Positions 32,872 to 43,829 of a stretch of 64,000 nt of DNA are shown here, piece after piece; position 1 is the stretch's first letter; the number at the start of each line of letters is the position of its first letter. The position numbers were made by a program, and so were the translations under genes. The DNA comes from Megalobrama amblycephala (lineage: Eukaryota > Chordata > Actinopteri > Cypriniformes > Xenocyprididae). Location of the stretch: positions 58,168,147 to 58,232,146 of the forward strand of contig NC_063050.1 of assembly GCF_018812025.1 (NCBI RefSeq), given 5' to 3'. The notes under the pieces are model-generated. The model did no database searches. It saw only the letters and a list, made by a program, of their open reading frames with translations, and had not been told where the DNA came from.

Positions 32872-33248
32872 ATGGGGAGGAAGAAAGATCTTTCTGAAGA
32901 TGAAAAGCATGAAATGGTGCAATGTTGTGCAAAAGGCATGAAAACAACTAATATTGTGTGAAATTGAATGGAGATTATCAAATTATCATAAGATTTGTGA
33001 GTGATTTAGAGCACAGCAGAACTCGGTCAGATAAAGGTTTATTGAGGAAAGTTCCTGTCAAAAAATGTAATTGTATTAAAAGGGCAGCTATAAAAAAGCC
33101 AGTGTTGAGCAGCAAACAGGTATTTGAAGCTGCTGGTGCCTCTGGAGTCTCAAGAAGCTCTCCATGCTGGCTGGCAGTTGTGTGTAAAGATGCATTTCGG
33201 CCACTCCAAACCAAACCTCACAAAGAGAAACATTTACAGTGGGTTTAG
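32872..33248 (+). pseudogene. N-terminal half of Tc1-like transposase, left arm
   Basis: Starts ATG at 32872: 'MGRKKDLSEDEKHEMVQCCA', a helix-turn-helix DNA-binding beginning typical of Tc1-like transposases. After 'KTTNIV' there is a TGA stop; the frame resumes with 'NGDYQIIIRFVSDL' and continues to 'KDAFRPLQTKPHKEKHLQW' before a stop at about 33246. The region includes the paired DNA-binding domain and the start of the catalytic fold, but none of the DDE residues. The same stop is in the right arm, so it predates or was copied with the palindrome. Confidence 0.75.
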
Positions 33249-33419
33249 AAATACATGAAGACTCATTTTTAACCACCAACCATCCAGAAATCCATCCATT
33301 TAGACCATCCATTGTAGTACGGCATTAGTCAGTGAATAAAACTATTTAAAAATGAGTCTTCATGTATTTCTACACCCACTGTAAATGTTTCTCTTTGTTA
33401 GGGTTTGGTTAGTGGTAGT

Positions 33420-33748
33420 CTAAAATGCATCTTTACGCACAACTGCCAGCCTGCATGGAGAGCTTCTTGAGACTCCAGAGACACCAGCAGCTTCAAATAC
33501 CTGTTTGCTGCTCAACACTTGCTTTTTTATAGCTGCCCTTTTAATAAAATACATTTTTTTGATAGGAACTTTCATTAATAAGCCTTTATCTGACCGAGTT
33601 CTGCTGTGCTCTAAATCACTCACAAATCTTATGATAATTTGATAATCTCCATTCAATTTCACACAATATTAGTTGTTTTCATGCCTTTTGCACAACATTG
33701 CACCATTTCATGCTTTTCATCTTCAAAAAGATCTTTCTTCCTCCCCAT
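33420..33748 (-). pseudogene. N-terminal half of Tc1-like transposase, right arm
   Basis: Mirror copy of the left-arm frame, reading on the minus strand from about 33748 ('MGRKKDLF...') inward through 'NGDYQIIIRFVSDLEHSRT' to 'SRSSPCRLAVVRKDAF' (33420). It has a few substitutions relative to the left arm (for example 'LLMKVPIKK' versus 'LLRKVPVKK'). Confidence 0.75.
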
Positions 33749-33964
33749 ATTGCGTGAGAACTGTGACTTGCTTAATAATGTGGAACAACCTCTAAGTAGG
33801 GTTTCCATAGATCTGGCAAATTATTTTGTCTGAGATTGATACCAGTTATCTAAAAAGACATGGATAAATAAATGAAAAAACATTTTCTTAGAAAAACTAA
33901 AATCTGAATGTTTATTGTACCGAAATCTTACTGATTTGTCTCTTGCATAATAATTTGGAACGCA

Positions 33965-34008
<44 letters not shown>

Positions 34009-34009
34009 T

Positions 34010-36120
34010 GAGACTACAAGCTAGCTAAAGCCGGCAAATTGAGCTTATTCGCCGTATTTTACAGCTACTTTCCCGCTGACAAGTTGATGTGTTTATTCAC
34101 AGGAAGTGTGCAGAAAGAAGTGGATGAGTCTGAAGGGACATATTTAAAGAAGAGGGAGAGCCCCTCTCGTGACGCAAATTCGCGTGTGAAGTGAATTTCA
34201 CGCACGAATGAAGCGAGTAAACTCAAAATGTTCAAGTGTCCAACGCACAATTTATTCACACAAGTCGTGTCTCGTGTGAACGCCCAGGATAATCATATTC
34301 ATCCGCACAGTCATGCAGAGCCGAAGCACAACCAAAACAATGTTCTTCTGCAAAATGCATACAGTTTTATTTTTAACCACTAGAGGGACAAAAGTTACAT
34401 ACTCCAGCATTCCCACAACCCACTGAATATAAAGAGAAATGTATAAGAAAATGCATATAATTTTACTAAAATGATGTTTATTATTTACTTTATGATAATG
34501 ACAATGAAAAACTGCCATTCCCAGAAGTCTCTTTGTTTTTAAGTATTATATTATCTTGATGATGTTTTGTGTTTGTGGATAAGCTGTTCTGTCTATACGT
34601 TTAAAAACCATCGTTCATGAAAAGACTAATTTGACTAACATTAAGTTATTGTTTTATTGTGGTGGTTATTAATTTAATATGATGAATATATTATTATGTT
34701 TATTATTACATAGTAATTATGATAATAAACAAAACTACAATAAAAAATGAATATATATACATATTTTAAAGATACAGGTTAATTACATCACAAGATATTA
34801 TTTAATGATACAATCATGGACTTTAAAATATACAGTCACCACAATTGTATTTTATGCCTCAAATATCATCATATATTTCAACCACAGAAGCCAGTTTTTA
34901 CCATAAGTTTAGAAGAATATTTTTTTCAGCATTTGTCAAATGATTTAAGAGTTTCTACTGTGAAAAGGTGTGAGATAATCCAAGACAAAAACAGTCGCTC
35001 TCCCACCTACGCTAGGTTTCAAGGTTTTGTTTCTCTTTTCATCCATCAGAGCTGCTCGTCTGAGCCTGGAGACTGTTAGGAGCACGACATAAAATTGGCT
35101 CTTCCTGGCTGCGAAGTGAAAATGTCTGCACACACACTATGGAGCGCATGCAGCTTCCTGCGGGTGACCTTGACGATCAGTCACATATATGAACAGAATG
35201 TAAAAGAGCAGAAGAGAGACGGTGTGCGGGGGTGAACGAGGGTGTTTCTTTGGAGAGTGAGGGCACGTATCTTTGTAACACTCTGTCATGGTGATAGACA
35301 CTTATGGAAGGGTTTTCAATAATGCAGCAGGCTAGACAATAAAATTGACAATCAAAGGCCTTTATTCAACAAGCTTCCCTGAATAATTTACACCCTGTTC
35401 TGATTAGATTCAGGCCAACACATAGAAAGAGAGAGAAAGAGATACAGAGGAAAACAGTGAATGAAAAAAGAATGAAAGCACAAAAGGGAAAGCAAAGTGT
35501 CAGTAGGGATTCATAGCCCTTTACCCATTTGACACCCCGCAGAAAAAATTGTGGAATGAGAAAAAGAAAGAATGAAACAGAGAGGAGAGATGGGAGGAAA
35601 AATAACCTTTGTTATGTCACACTGTCTTTGAAAGCAGAGACTATTGTTGTGGTGGCTTTGCCAGGCCATTAGCTGATGTATTGATAAATGGATACAATGG
35701 CAGCATGTTGATGCACATAGAGGAGAGCTGAGGTCAACTTATAGAGAGGGAGAGACATTCAGTGATTTATGGCAGCTCTAAATATGTCATGTCTAATGGC
35801 ATATATCATTCACAGTTCTGTTTTTTGGATGCAGATTCATGGTGGGTTTTGTCTAAATTTAGCAAATGAAAAGAACAAAACATGCAATGATCAGAGTTTC
35901 TGGACCAGTTTAACTGGGCTAGTTATGCTTTTAGGGAGCAGTTTTATCTTAAATATCCTATATACCATAGCGATAAAAAATGTATTTCATGTGACACTGA
36001 AGACTGGAGTAATGCTTAAATTGTAATAATATTTCAAAATATTACAGTTTTTACTTTATTTTGGATTAAATAAATGCAGCCTTGCTTAGCATAAAAGACT
36101 CTTTCAAAAACATAAAAAAC
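34010..36120. other. Mostly unique AT-rich DNA
   Basis: No convincing gene. Around 34150-34300 a GC-richer block ('cgcgtgtgaagtgaatttcacgc' theme with 'cgtgtgaacgccc') suggests a fragment of a DNA element. 34560-34810 is very AT-rich. 35260-35760 is balanced, apparently unique DNA. Confidence 0.35.
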
Positions 36121-36130
36121 TGTTCAGGTT

Positions 36131-36177
<47 letters not shown>

Positions 36178-36230
36178 TATTGATTGGTTGCTTGGCTGGC
36201 TGGCTGGCTGATTGAACGAAGGAATGAACG

Positions 36231-36300
<70 letters not shown>
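36131..36300. repeat. GATT microsatellite
   Basis: Two runs of 'gattgatt...' (36131-36180 and about 36232-36300) separated by diverged 'ggctggctggctg' and 'gaatgaacgaatg' stretches. Confidence 0.9.
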
Positions 36301-36301
<1 letters not shown>

Positions 36302-36320
36302 TTACAGAACTAAAACTTAA

Positions 36321-36687
36321 AGGTGCAGTGTGTAAATTTTAGTGGCATCTAGCGGTGAGGTTGCGAATTGCAATATAGAGAAGCTATGGTGGCCAATACA
36401 GGTCAAAGATGTCGTCGTCTGAGACAGAGGAGAGTAGCCAGTCAAGCAAACACGCTCTGTAGAGCAGTTTGTCCATTTAGGGCTACTGTAGAAACATGTC
36501 TCCGCAAAATGGCGATTTAACATGTAAGGGGACCCGCGGTGTATGTAGATAGAAATGGCTCATTCTAAGGTAATAAAAACATAATGGTTCATTATCTAAG
36601 GTCTTTATGCACCACTAAAAACATAGTTATGTATATTATATTGCATTTCTGTCAATAAATCATCCCTAAAATTTACACATTGCACCT
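36321..36687. mobile_element. TTAA-flanked MITE, family 2
   Basis: TTAA at 36317-36320 and 36688-36691. Termini AGGTGCAGTGTGTAAATTTT and reverse complement AGGTGCAATGTGTAAATTTT, one mismatch in 20. Length 367. Termini resemble those of 45431-46477. Confidence 0.85.
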
Positions 36688-36881
36688 TTAACTAACCTTG
36701 TTTTTCTTCTCCTCAATGCGTTCACTCATTTGTCTATGCTCTCACTATTCCTTAATCTATATCTAAACTATCTTGAATGATGACTGAGGTGTCTGCAGCA
36801 GCCTTAAACTCAGAAACAAGTGTAAACATTCAGTTTAAAATTTATTTGGAATGATATTTCACATTACTTAGACATGTGGGC

Positions 36882-37200
36882 CAGTTCAATTCAATTCAAT
36901 TCAATTCACATTTATTTGTATAGCGCTTTTCATGATACATATCATTTCAAAGCAGCTTTACAGAGAATGCATGTCAACATTACAATTTAAAGAATGCAGT
37001 TAGCAAATAATGTAATAATTTAGGCAATTAATTTACAATCACTGTTAGCAGTTTAACTGAACGTAGAAGCAATGAGCTCCTGAAAAATGAATTACATTAA
37101 CAATAATTAGGATATAGAAATTGTGCAATGTGTATGTTGATCCAGATGATTGCGTCTTCTGAAGTCCTCGCAGGATTTGGCGCCGTCTCTTCATAGGTGT
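36882..37200 (-). mobile_element. LINE/SINE 3' region with AATTC pentamer tail
   Basis: Starts with 'caattcaattcaattcaatt', then 'tttatttgtatagcgctttt' and 'caaagcagctttacagagaa', the minus-strand form of the same tail as 3272-3365. About 200 further bases ending 'cctcgcaggatttggcgcc' appear to be 3' UTR. No coding part. Confidence 0.55.
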
Positions 37201-37216
37201 TTGTCATCTGAGGCCA

Positions 37217-37598
37217 GTTCTGCTTCATTTGTTTTGTTCATGGCTGACATGCGGCATTACTATGGCTTGCTTGTGGCCCAAATCTGACAAACAGGAGCAG
37301 ACCGCCCAAGTGCCATCATTCCTGCCAAAAGGCAGCCAAATGAAAGCGTCAAGTGTGCGCCAGATCTGGGCCACAGCAAGTTTGATATCTGGGCCAGATG
37401 TGGACCAGTTCCGCTTCATTTGTTTTGTTCATGGCTGACATGCGGCATTACTATGGCTTGCTTGTGGCCCAAATCTGACAAACAGGAGCGGACCGCCCAA
37501 GTGCCATCATTCCTGCCAAAAGTGGGCCAAATGAAAGCGTCAAGTGTGTGCCAGATGTGGGCCACAGCAATTTTGCTATCTGGGATTACATCTTGCAA
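37217..37598. repeat. Tandem duplication, 191 bp period
   Basis: Unit 1 at 37217-37407 and unit 2 at 37408-37598 share 'catggctgacatgcggcatt', 'ttgcttgtggcccaaatctg' and 'gaccgcccaagtgccatc' with few differences. Open frames on both strands repeat in parallel and are by-products of the duplication. Origin unknown. Confidence 0.85.
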
Positions 37599-37599
37599 A

Positions 37600-39059
37600 T
37601 GAAATTGAAGAGTGTAATTTCTGTGCCAGGAGTGTCATATAATGACTGTTTGCAAACAGGTTTCCTAAATACTTCACCCTGTCCTCCACTGGTCAGAAAT
37701 ACAGACAGCCACAGCCCCAAACTCATGCCATTGGTTGAGTCAGTGTTGCTATGTTGAGCTGGTCAGATACTCAAATAAACAGAGCAATGTTTTGATACCA
37801 GCACACTGTTTGGCTTTCTATAGAAATCAGCCTAATGAATTTCATAGGAAAGTTGTTTCAGGATGTTAATGTTGTGCTTGGCTAAATCAAGCAATTGAGT
37901 GTTCCACTCTCACCACCTCGTTTTTTTTTTTTTTTTTTTTAGTTCCACTTCCTCTAGTTTCCTCTTTCCTCACTTCTTTTGTAAAGTCTCTCCGCTCTTG
38001 TTCATTTCTTCTGTTCGCTTTTATTCCCTTCTTACCCCACTGCACCATTAAACTCATTACCCATTTGAATTTCCTGTCAAATCTGAAGTAATTAGGAAGT
38101 AATTATTGGCATTCATATCAATTATGTCTTATAAAAATAGATTTTATGATCACCTCAGAGTAATTATAGGGGAGCTGGTGTAGAGTTGAATAATCGCTGC
38201 TCCAAGCATTATTCAGGTTAATACACTGCACTAAATAAAGACAGACACTATTGTGTGTGTGTATGGGTATGTGTTTAGAGATATGAGTGTATTGGGAAAC
38301 ATCTGCTTGTTTTATATATACAATGTAGTTAGTTGGTCTTATTTACTTTATGAGAATTATTACGGCATCCTCCATGGAAATTTTGAGGCACCACATGTGT
38401 GTCAAACCAAAGAACTAATGTGATGTTTTATTAGTTTATAGTTTAGTTTAAATGTCTTTATGCAGGAAGAAATAATAGTTTTAAATGCCCTCAGTTCCAC
38501 TGTGCTGGAATTTTATTTTTTATTTATTTACACCATAGCATAAAAAAAAGTGGAAAAGTGGAGTAATTTGGTTTGAGTTGGTTTGTATTTGAGATGTTTA
38601 TGAGGAAGAGCGGGCATCTGTTTGGCTTCATCTATGGAAAACAGAAGGAAACCATCTTCTACAGGGAAAACACATGGTATCAACATTTGTGTGTGTGTGT
38701 GTTGAAAGTTATTCAGATTCTGGCTTTGCTTGCGTTTGACTTCTGAAGAACACAACAATCATTCTAATGAAGTGAAAATAGGTTATCAGCACTAGTCAAA
38801 CATCAAAGCTACAGATTCATTAAAATTGTGTCAATTTTTTTTTTTTTTTTTTTAATTGTTAAAATGCCTTTGTTTTCCCAAAACAATTGTCGGTTGATTT
38901 GACTAAAAATTGGTAAACATTGTGGCTCTCTCAATATTTTTACAAAACTACACTTATATTAAATTAAAGCTTATTAAATTACTAAATTATTAAATTAAAT
39001 TCAATGATTGCTTGCTTAAATTAAATTATTAAATTAAATTACACTTACATTGAAACTAA
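37600..39059. other. Unique AT-rich DNA
   Basis: Poly-T tracts at about 37921-37940 and 38828-38851. The stretch 38040-38240 has several homeodomain-like TAATTA/TAATTATT cores and no repeat character. No gene recognised. Confidence 0.35.
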
Positions 39060-39063
39060 TTAA

Positions 39064-39971
39064 AGCTGCAGTCCGCGATTTTTCCTCTTTGTCGCCATCT
39101 CTTGTTTGAAACCTGCAATTGCCGTTCATATTCAGAAAAGATATCTGTACGTGCGTTGTGCCTCGGCACAGCTCGTCAGTTGCGGATGAATCTAATGCTT
39201 GCGGTCAGTCACCGCACTGGTGTGGATACTGTATTTCAGAATCATAGATTCTACGTCTTGAAAGTATGACCAATACAAGAATTTTCATTGGAAAATATCA
39301 TCTGAACAAGTAAGTAACATGTCTGCCACTTTTGTTCTGACCAACAGAGAAAAAAAGCATTAGGACCTAATCACGCTGCCAAAGGTGATTAAATCTAATG
39401 ATCGCTTAGCTCGGATCATGCCAAAGCTGCAAATTATTATTACTGTTATATTGTTCTCAAATTGTTACTGTTAACAACATCAGCATTGCTATGACTATGT
39501 GTACATTAGAGTTACCTGTAGATTTCAATTTCTGTAGCCACTCCACAGTCCAAAGTCTTTTGTTTTTGATTACGGCTGAATCTCCAGTTGTCACTGATGA
39601 TTGTCATTTGGATCTTTATGGATTAAAATCCACCATCAAAATGATAAGCTTAATTATTTCAGCTGCTGTGAGAACAGGCTATAAATGATCCGCTACCAGC
39701 AGCAACCTCACGTGATATAACCAATTAGCCTGGACTCCTTCCTTTCTGTTTACGGACGTGATGTTTACGGAATAACGCACAGACGAACTGCTGCATGCTC
39801 GAATTTCCCGCGTAAATCCACCATGTCGCTCTTATTATAAAACATTATTACAAGCTTACCGTTGTGAATCAAGCTAAGATTATGAGATAGTTTTGAACAC
39901 TGGCTGGTTATGTACTTGCTCAAAAATTGATTTTGGATAATTTTTAACCAAAAATGTTACGGACTGCAGCT
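39064..39971. mobile_element. TTAA-flanked MITE, family 3
   Basis: TTAA at 39060-39063 and 39972-39975. Termini AGCTGCAGTCCG on both ends (reverse complement on the right), 12 of 12 identical. Length 908. No transposase frame. Confidence 0.85.
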
Positions 39972-40037
39972 TTAAATAAAAGGCTCCTTAAATACACTTA
40001 AAGAGAGTTCACTTTCATGACCTTCTTTTAATTACAA

Positions 40038-40277
40038 ATGAAGACTTCAGATGCAAAAGCCTCTAAGCGCCATCTGAAATGTTCTTCTAAAATGAGCATT
40101 TTTATCAAGCTCGTATGTTTATGTTCGGTTATTTCACTTTAATGGCAATTAATAGGTCCTTTTCATTGACATTAAAGTGAAATAACTGAACATAAACATA
40201 CAATCTTGATAAAAATGCTCATTTTAGAAGAAAAATTCAGACGGCACTTAGAGGCTTTTGCATCTGAAGTCTTCAAA
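40038..40277. mobile_element. Foldback (snapback) element
   Basis: Arms of about 105-110 bases: the left arm runs from 'gaagacttcagatgc' to 'tatttcactttaatg', the right from 'cattaaagtgaaata' to 'gcatctgaagtcttc', with a loop of about 25 bases. Such palindromic MITEs are known in teleosts (the Angel type is one), but I cannot confirm the family. Confidence 0.7.
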
Positions 40278-40493
40278 TATATTTATATACCTAACATACA
40301 AGTTTCAATGGAAATTATATTAGAGTTATTTTAGTTTACTATAAATGCTTGTCAGTAGGCCCTATATTCAGCAGTACATTTTGATCATATTTCAAAGAAA
40401 ATAAAAGTAATAATGAAATTACATAAAAGATGTACTTTAGTCCTACTTAAGTGGGTCAAAAACACTGATATAAATTTAAACTTTTTCATTTAA

Positions 40494-41454
40494 AGGTGCC
40501 CTCGAATGAAAAATTGAATTTATCTTGGCATAGTTAAATAACATGAGTTCAGTACATGGAAATGACATACAGTGAGTCTCATACTCCATTGTTTCCTCCT
40601 TCTTATATAAATCTCATTTGTTTAAAAGACCTCCGGAAAACAGACGAATCTCAACATAACACTGACTGTTACATAACAGTCGGGGTGTACGCCCCCAATA
40701 TTTGCATATGCCAGCCCACGTTCCCAACATTATCATTATGAAAGGCATTAGACAAGGGCAGAACGTCTGGATGTGCATAGCTGAATCAACAAACTAGGTA
40801 AGCAAGCAAGAACAACAGCGAAAAATGGCAGATGGAGCAATAATAACTGACATGATCCATGATATCATGATATTTTTAGTAATATTTGTAAATTGTCTTT
40901 CTAAATGTTTCGTTAGCATGTTGCTAATGTACTGTTAAATGTGGTTAAAGTTACCATCGTTTCTTACTCTATTCACGGAGACAAGAGCCGTCGCTATTTT
41001 CATTTTTAAACACTTGCAGTCTGTATAATGCATAAACACAACTTCATTCTTTATAAATCTCTCCAACAGTGTGTAATGTTAGCTTTAGCCACGCAGCATA
41101 GCCTCAAACTCATTCAGAATCAGTGTAAACAATATAACAGTATACAATACTCACATAATCCGACGCATGCATGCCGCATGCATGACGAATACTTTGTAAA
41201 GATCCATTTTGAGGGTTATATTAGCTGTGTTAAGGCACTGTTTAAGGCAAGCGCGAGCTCTGTGGGCGGAGAGCACGGGATTTAAAGGGGCCACAGCATA
41301 AATCGGCGCGTTTATAATGATGCCCAAAATAGGCAGTTAAAAAAATTTATAAAAAAAAAATCTATGGGGTATTTTGAGCTGAAACTTCACAGACACATTC
41401 AGGGGACACCTTAGACTTATATTACATCTTTTTAAAACATAATCTAGGGCACCT
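40494..41454. mobile_element. TTAA-flanked MITE, family 1 copy B
   Basis: TTAA at 40490-40493 and 41455-41458. Termini AGGTGCCCTCGAATG and CTAGGGCACCT. It is the same family as 18048-18950, with about 60 extra bases including 'cgaatctcaacataacact'. Confidence 0.85.
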
Positions 41455-41458
41455 TTAA

Positions 41459-41640
41459 TTTCAAATAGCATGCAATTTTCTGTAAAGATGGCATTTAGTT
41501 CACACTTAAATGTATTAATTTAAAGTATATAATTCCATAATAAGTAGGACTTACAGTAATTGTTCTTCTTCTTCTTATTATTATTATTATGGTTAAGGTG
41601 TGACAACCTAATGTAAATCTGTTTTTCAAGGAAGGAACAG
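41459..41640. other. AT-rich spacer
   Basis: Contains ATT/TTC simple repeat at about 41565-41590; nothing else recognised. Confidence 0.4.
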
Positions 41641-42716
41641 TGGTGAACCGGCGACAGGGTCATGGGCAGCCAAGGCTCACTGATGTACGTGGGGAGCGAA
41701 GGCTGGCCCTGTGTGGTCCGATCCAACAGACGAGCTACTGTAGCTCAATATTGCTCCAAGAAGTTAATGTTGGTTCTGATAGAAAGGTGTCAGAATACAC
41801 TTGTGTTTGTTGTGTATGGGGCTGCATAGCCGCAGACCAAGTCAGGGTGCCCATGCTGACCCCTGTCCACCGCCGAAAGCACCAGACAGTGGGGATGTGA
41901 GCATCAGAAATGGACCATGGAGAAATGGAAGAAGAATCACGTTTATCTTTTACATCATGTGGATGGCCGGAGTGCATGTTGCGTCGCTTACCTGGGGAAA
42001 TACATAGCACCAGGATGCACTATGGGAAGAAGGCTAGCTGGCGGAGGCAGTGTGATGCTTTGGGCAATGTTCTGCTGGGAAAACCTTGGGTCCTGCCTAT
42101 CCATGTGGATGTTACTTTGACACGTACCACCTACCTAAGCATTGTTGCAGACCATGTACAGTCTTTCATGGAAATGGTATTCCCTGGTGGCTATGGCCTC
42201 TTTCAGCAGGATAATGCGCCCTGCCACAAAGCAAAAATGGTTCAGGAATGGTTTGAGGAGCACAACAATGAATTTGAGGTGTTGACTAGGCCTCCAAATT
42301 CCCCAGATCTCAATCCAATCGAGCATCTGTGGGATGTGCTGAACAAACAAATCCGATCCATGGAGGCTCCACCTCACAACTTACAGGACAAAGCAAAAAT
42401 GGTTCAGGAATAGTTTGAGGTGCACAACAACGAGTTTGAGGTGTTGACTTGGCCTCCAAATTCCCCAGATCTCAATACAACTCGAGCATCTGTGGGATGT
42501 GCTGAACAAACAAGTCCAATCCATGGAGGCTTCACCTCACAACTTACAGGACTTGAAGGATCTGCTGCTAACATCTTGGTGCCAGATACCACAGCACACC
42601 TTCAGGGGTCTAGTGGAGTAAATGCCTTCGACGGGTCAGGGATGTTTTGGCACCAAAAGGGGGACCAACACAATATTAGGAAGGTGGTCATAATGTTATG
42701 CCTGACTGGTGTATGT
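41641..42716 (+). pseudogene. Tc1-like transposon, 5'-truncated transposase
   Basis: Readable transposase pieces are 'RLTDVRGERRLAL' region, 'GCTMGRRLAGGGSVMLWAMF' (about 42010-42080), 'FQQDNAPCHKAKMVQEWFEE' (second catalytic Asp) and 'LNPIEHLWDVLN' (catalytic Glu) within frame 41910-42413. The region of the first catalytic Asp reads 'EEESRLSF', so the usual TDESRF is lost. The right terminus 'cataatgttatgcctgac' is at about 42690. The left terminus and the N-terminal DNA-binding domain are missing. An internal tandem duplication of 162 bases is described separately. The element is inactive. Confidence 0.8.
42228..42551 (+). repeat. 162 bp tandem duplication inside Tc1 transposase
   Basis: 42228-42389 and 42390-42551 both begin 'aaagcaaaaatggttcagg' and end 'caacttacagga'. 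The unit includes the codons for 'NPIEHLWD', so the catalytic Glu region occurs twice. The second copy has an early TAG and a one-base insertion near 42481. Confidence 0.9.
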
Positions 42717-42719
42717 TTG

Positions 42720-43050
42720 CATGCTATTGTGCATAGCATTATCAGATTCACTACTCACTACTCAGACTACTCATTGTTAACAGGTTTACAAAAAGTGCAA
42801 CCGTAACACATCTGCTGCCCTCTAGTGTGCAATTACACCATAACCCATTCATCTTTTGGGTGAAAAACTCTTCCTGTCAGGTTAATACAGTCAGTTGCAA
42901 AAAACAGCCCAGACTTTCAAGCTGACACAGTCCTGACATATTTCTGGCTCAAAGAAAGCCTTTCATTCATCTTCAATTGGGGAGGGGGGCAAAAGATATT
43001 CATTGTCTGGTCACACAAAAGACACAACAAAGCAGCAAGATATTCTATCC
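42720..43050. other. No feature recognised
   Basis: Ordinary AT-rich DNA with 'ctgccctctagtgtgcaatt', a common repeat-like phrase, at about 42812. No gene. Confidence 0.3.
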
Positions 43051-43052
43051 AC

Positions 43053-43202
43053 CTGCCTCTGAGATACGCAGGCAGAGCGGAACAGGACCGCTTTTGTTGC
43101 TGTATTAATGAGAGCTCCTGTTTCCAAAACCTGCACCCTCTGCCCCGACACCAGACTCACAGACCCCGCCACACCGGGGGGCTCTGAGGTGAACTGAGGT
43201 GG
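43053..43202 (-). other. Candidate host exon, unidentified
   Basis: On the minus strand a 150-base block (50 codons without stop, 'QFTSEPPGVAGSVSLVSGQR' within it) is preceded by AG ('gatagtccag' then the exon) and followed by a donor-like 'cag gtggat'. The block is GC-richer than its surroundings and has phase-0 boundaries. The pyrimidine tract before the acceptor is weak. I do not recognise the protein. It may be chance. Confidence 0.3.
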
Positions 43203-43829
43203 CTGGACTATCAGACATTTCAACTTGACAAGCTAGGTTTTCATTTAAAATGTCATATGAGCATATGAGCATGAGGTGGAAAAGTTCTGCTAAGGGTCAT
43301 TTTACAGCACATGCTTTTGGGAATTCTTCTCCTGAGGTTACGCTAATGCTGTAAAAGATACTGACCACAGGGTTATAGAGCAGCATGAATACAAAAACAC
43401 ACCTTCACTTGAGGATGATTGTTGTTCGATTTGATCACCAGATGGGGGCAGCAGACGAAAGCATTGAAGTAGACTGCCTGCTTGAAATGGTATGCTTATT
43501 TTTTTTCTTGTCTCTTCCTTTCTTGTATATTCTTTTTCAGTTTTGTCACGACAAAATATGCACTTTGTGCAAACTCATTTTGGATAGAAATCCAATAAAG
43601 AACGTCATACTCAATTTCAATGATCTTTTCCAGCAAACTAAGGAAGTTTATTTATATTCCATTGCAAACTCAGGAAGTTTAGAAGTTTTAAATGCAGTTT
43701 ACATGATTTAATTATGCAATTAATTAAGCAATGAAAATCTAAATTATTTTAAAATCAAAGAAACATATTTTTGAAATCTTTTAATTTGAAATAAATGGTT
43801 CTAATAAACCTCACTCTCCACCCTCCTGC
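43203..43829. other. No feature recognised
   Basis: AT-rich DNA; the plus-strand frame 43385-43711 has a hydrophobic segment but no family signature or start context that would support a gene. Confidence 0.3.

Larger units (their letters stand above)
32650..33970. mobile_element. Palindrome of two half Tc1-like elements
   Basis: The left arm 32650-33272 and right arm 33346-33970 are reverse complements with only scattered differences, around a spacer of about 73 bases. Each arm starts with the terminal sequence ACACACTGCRTTCCAAATTA and carries the 5' half of a Tc1/mariner transposase reading inward. The outer ends abut TA repeats. The 3' half of the transposase and the normal internal order are missing. 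See separate entries for the coding parts and findings for the interpretation. Confidence 0.85.

Noticed and set aside
32787..33833. Two separate intact Tc1 elements in opposite orientation
   Set aside because: Each has only one terminus and half a transposase, and the arms share an exact axis, so it is one palindromic structure rather than two insertions.
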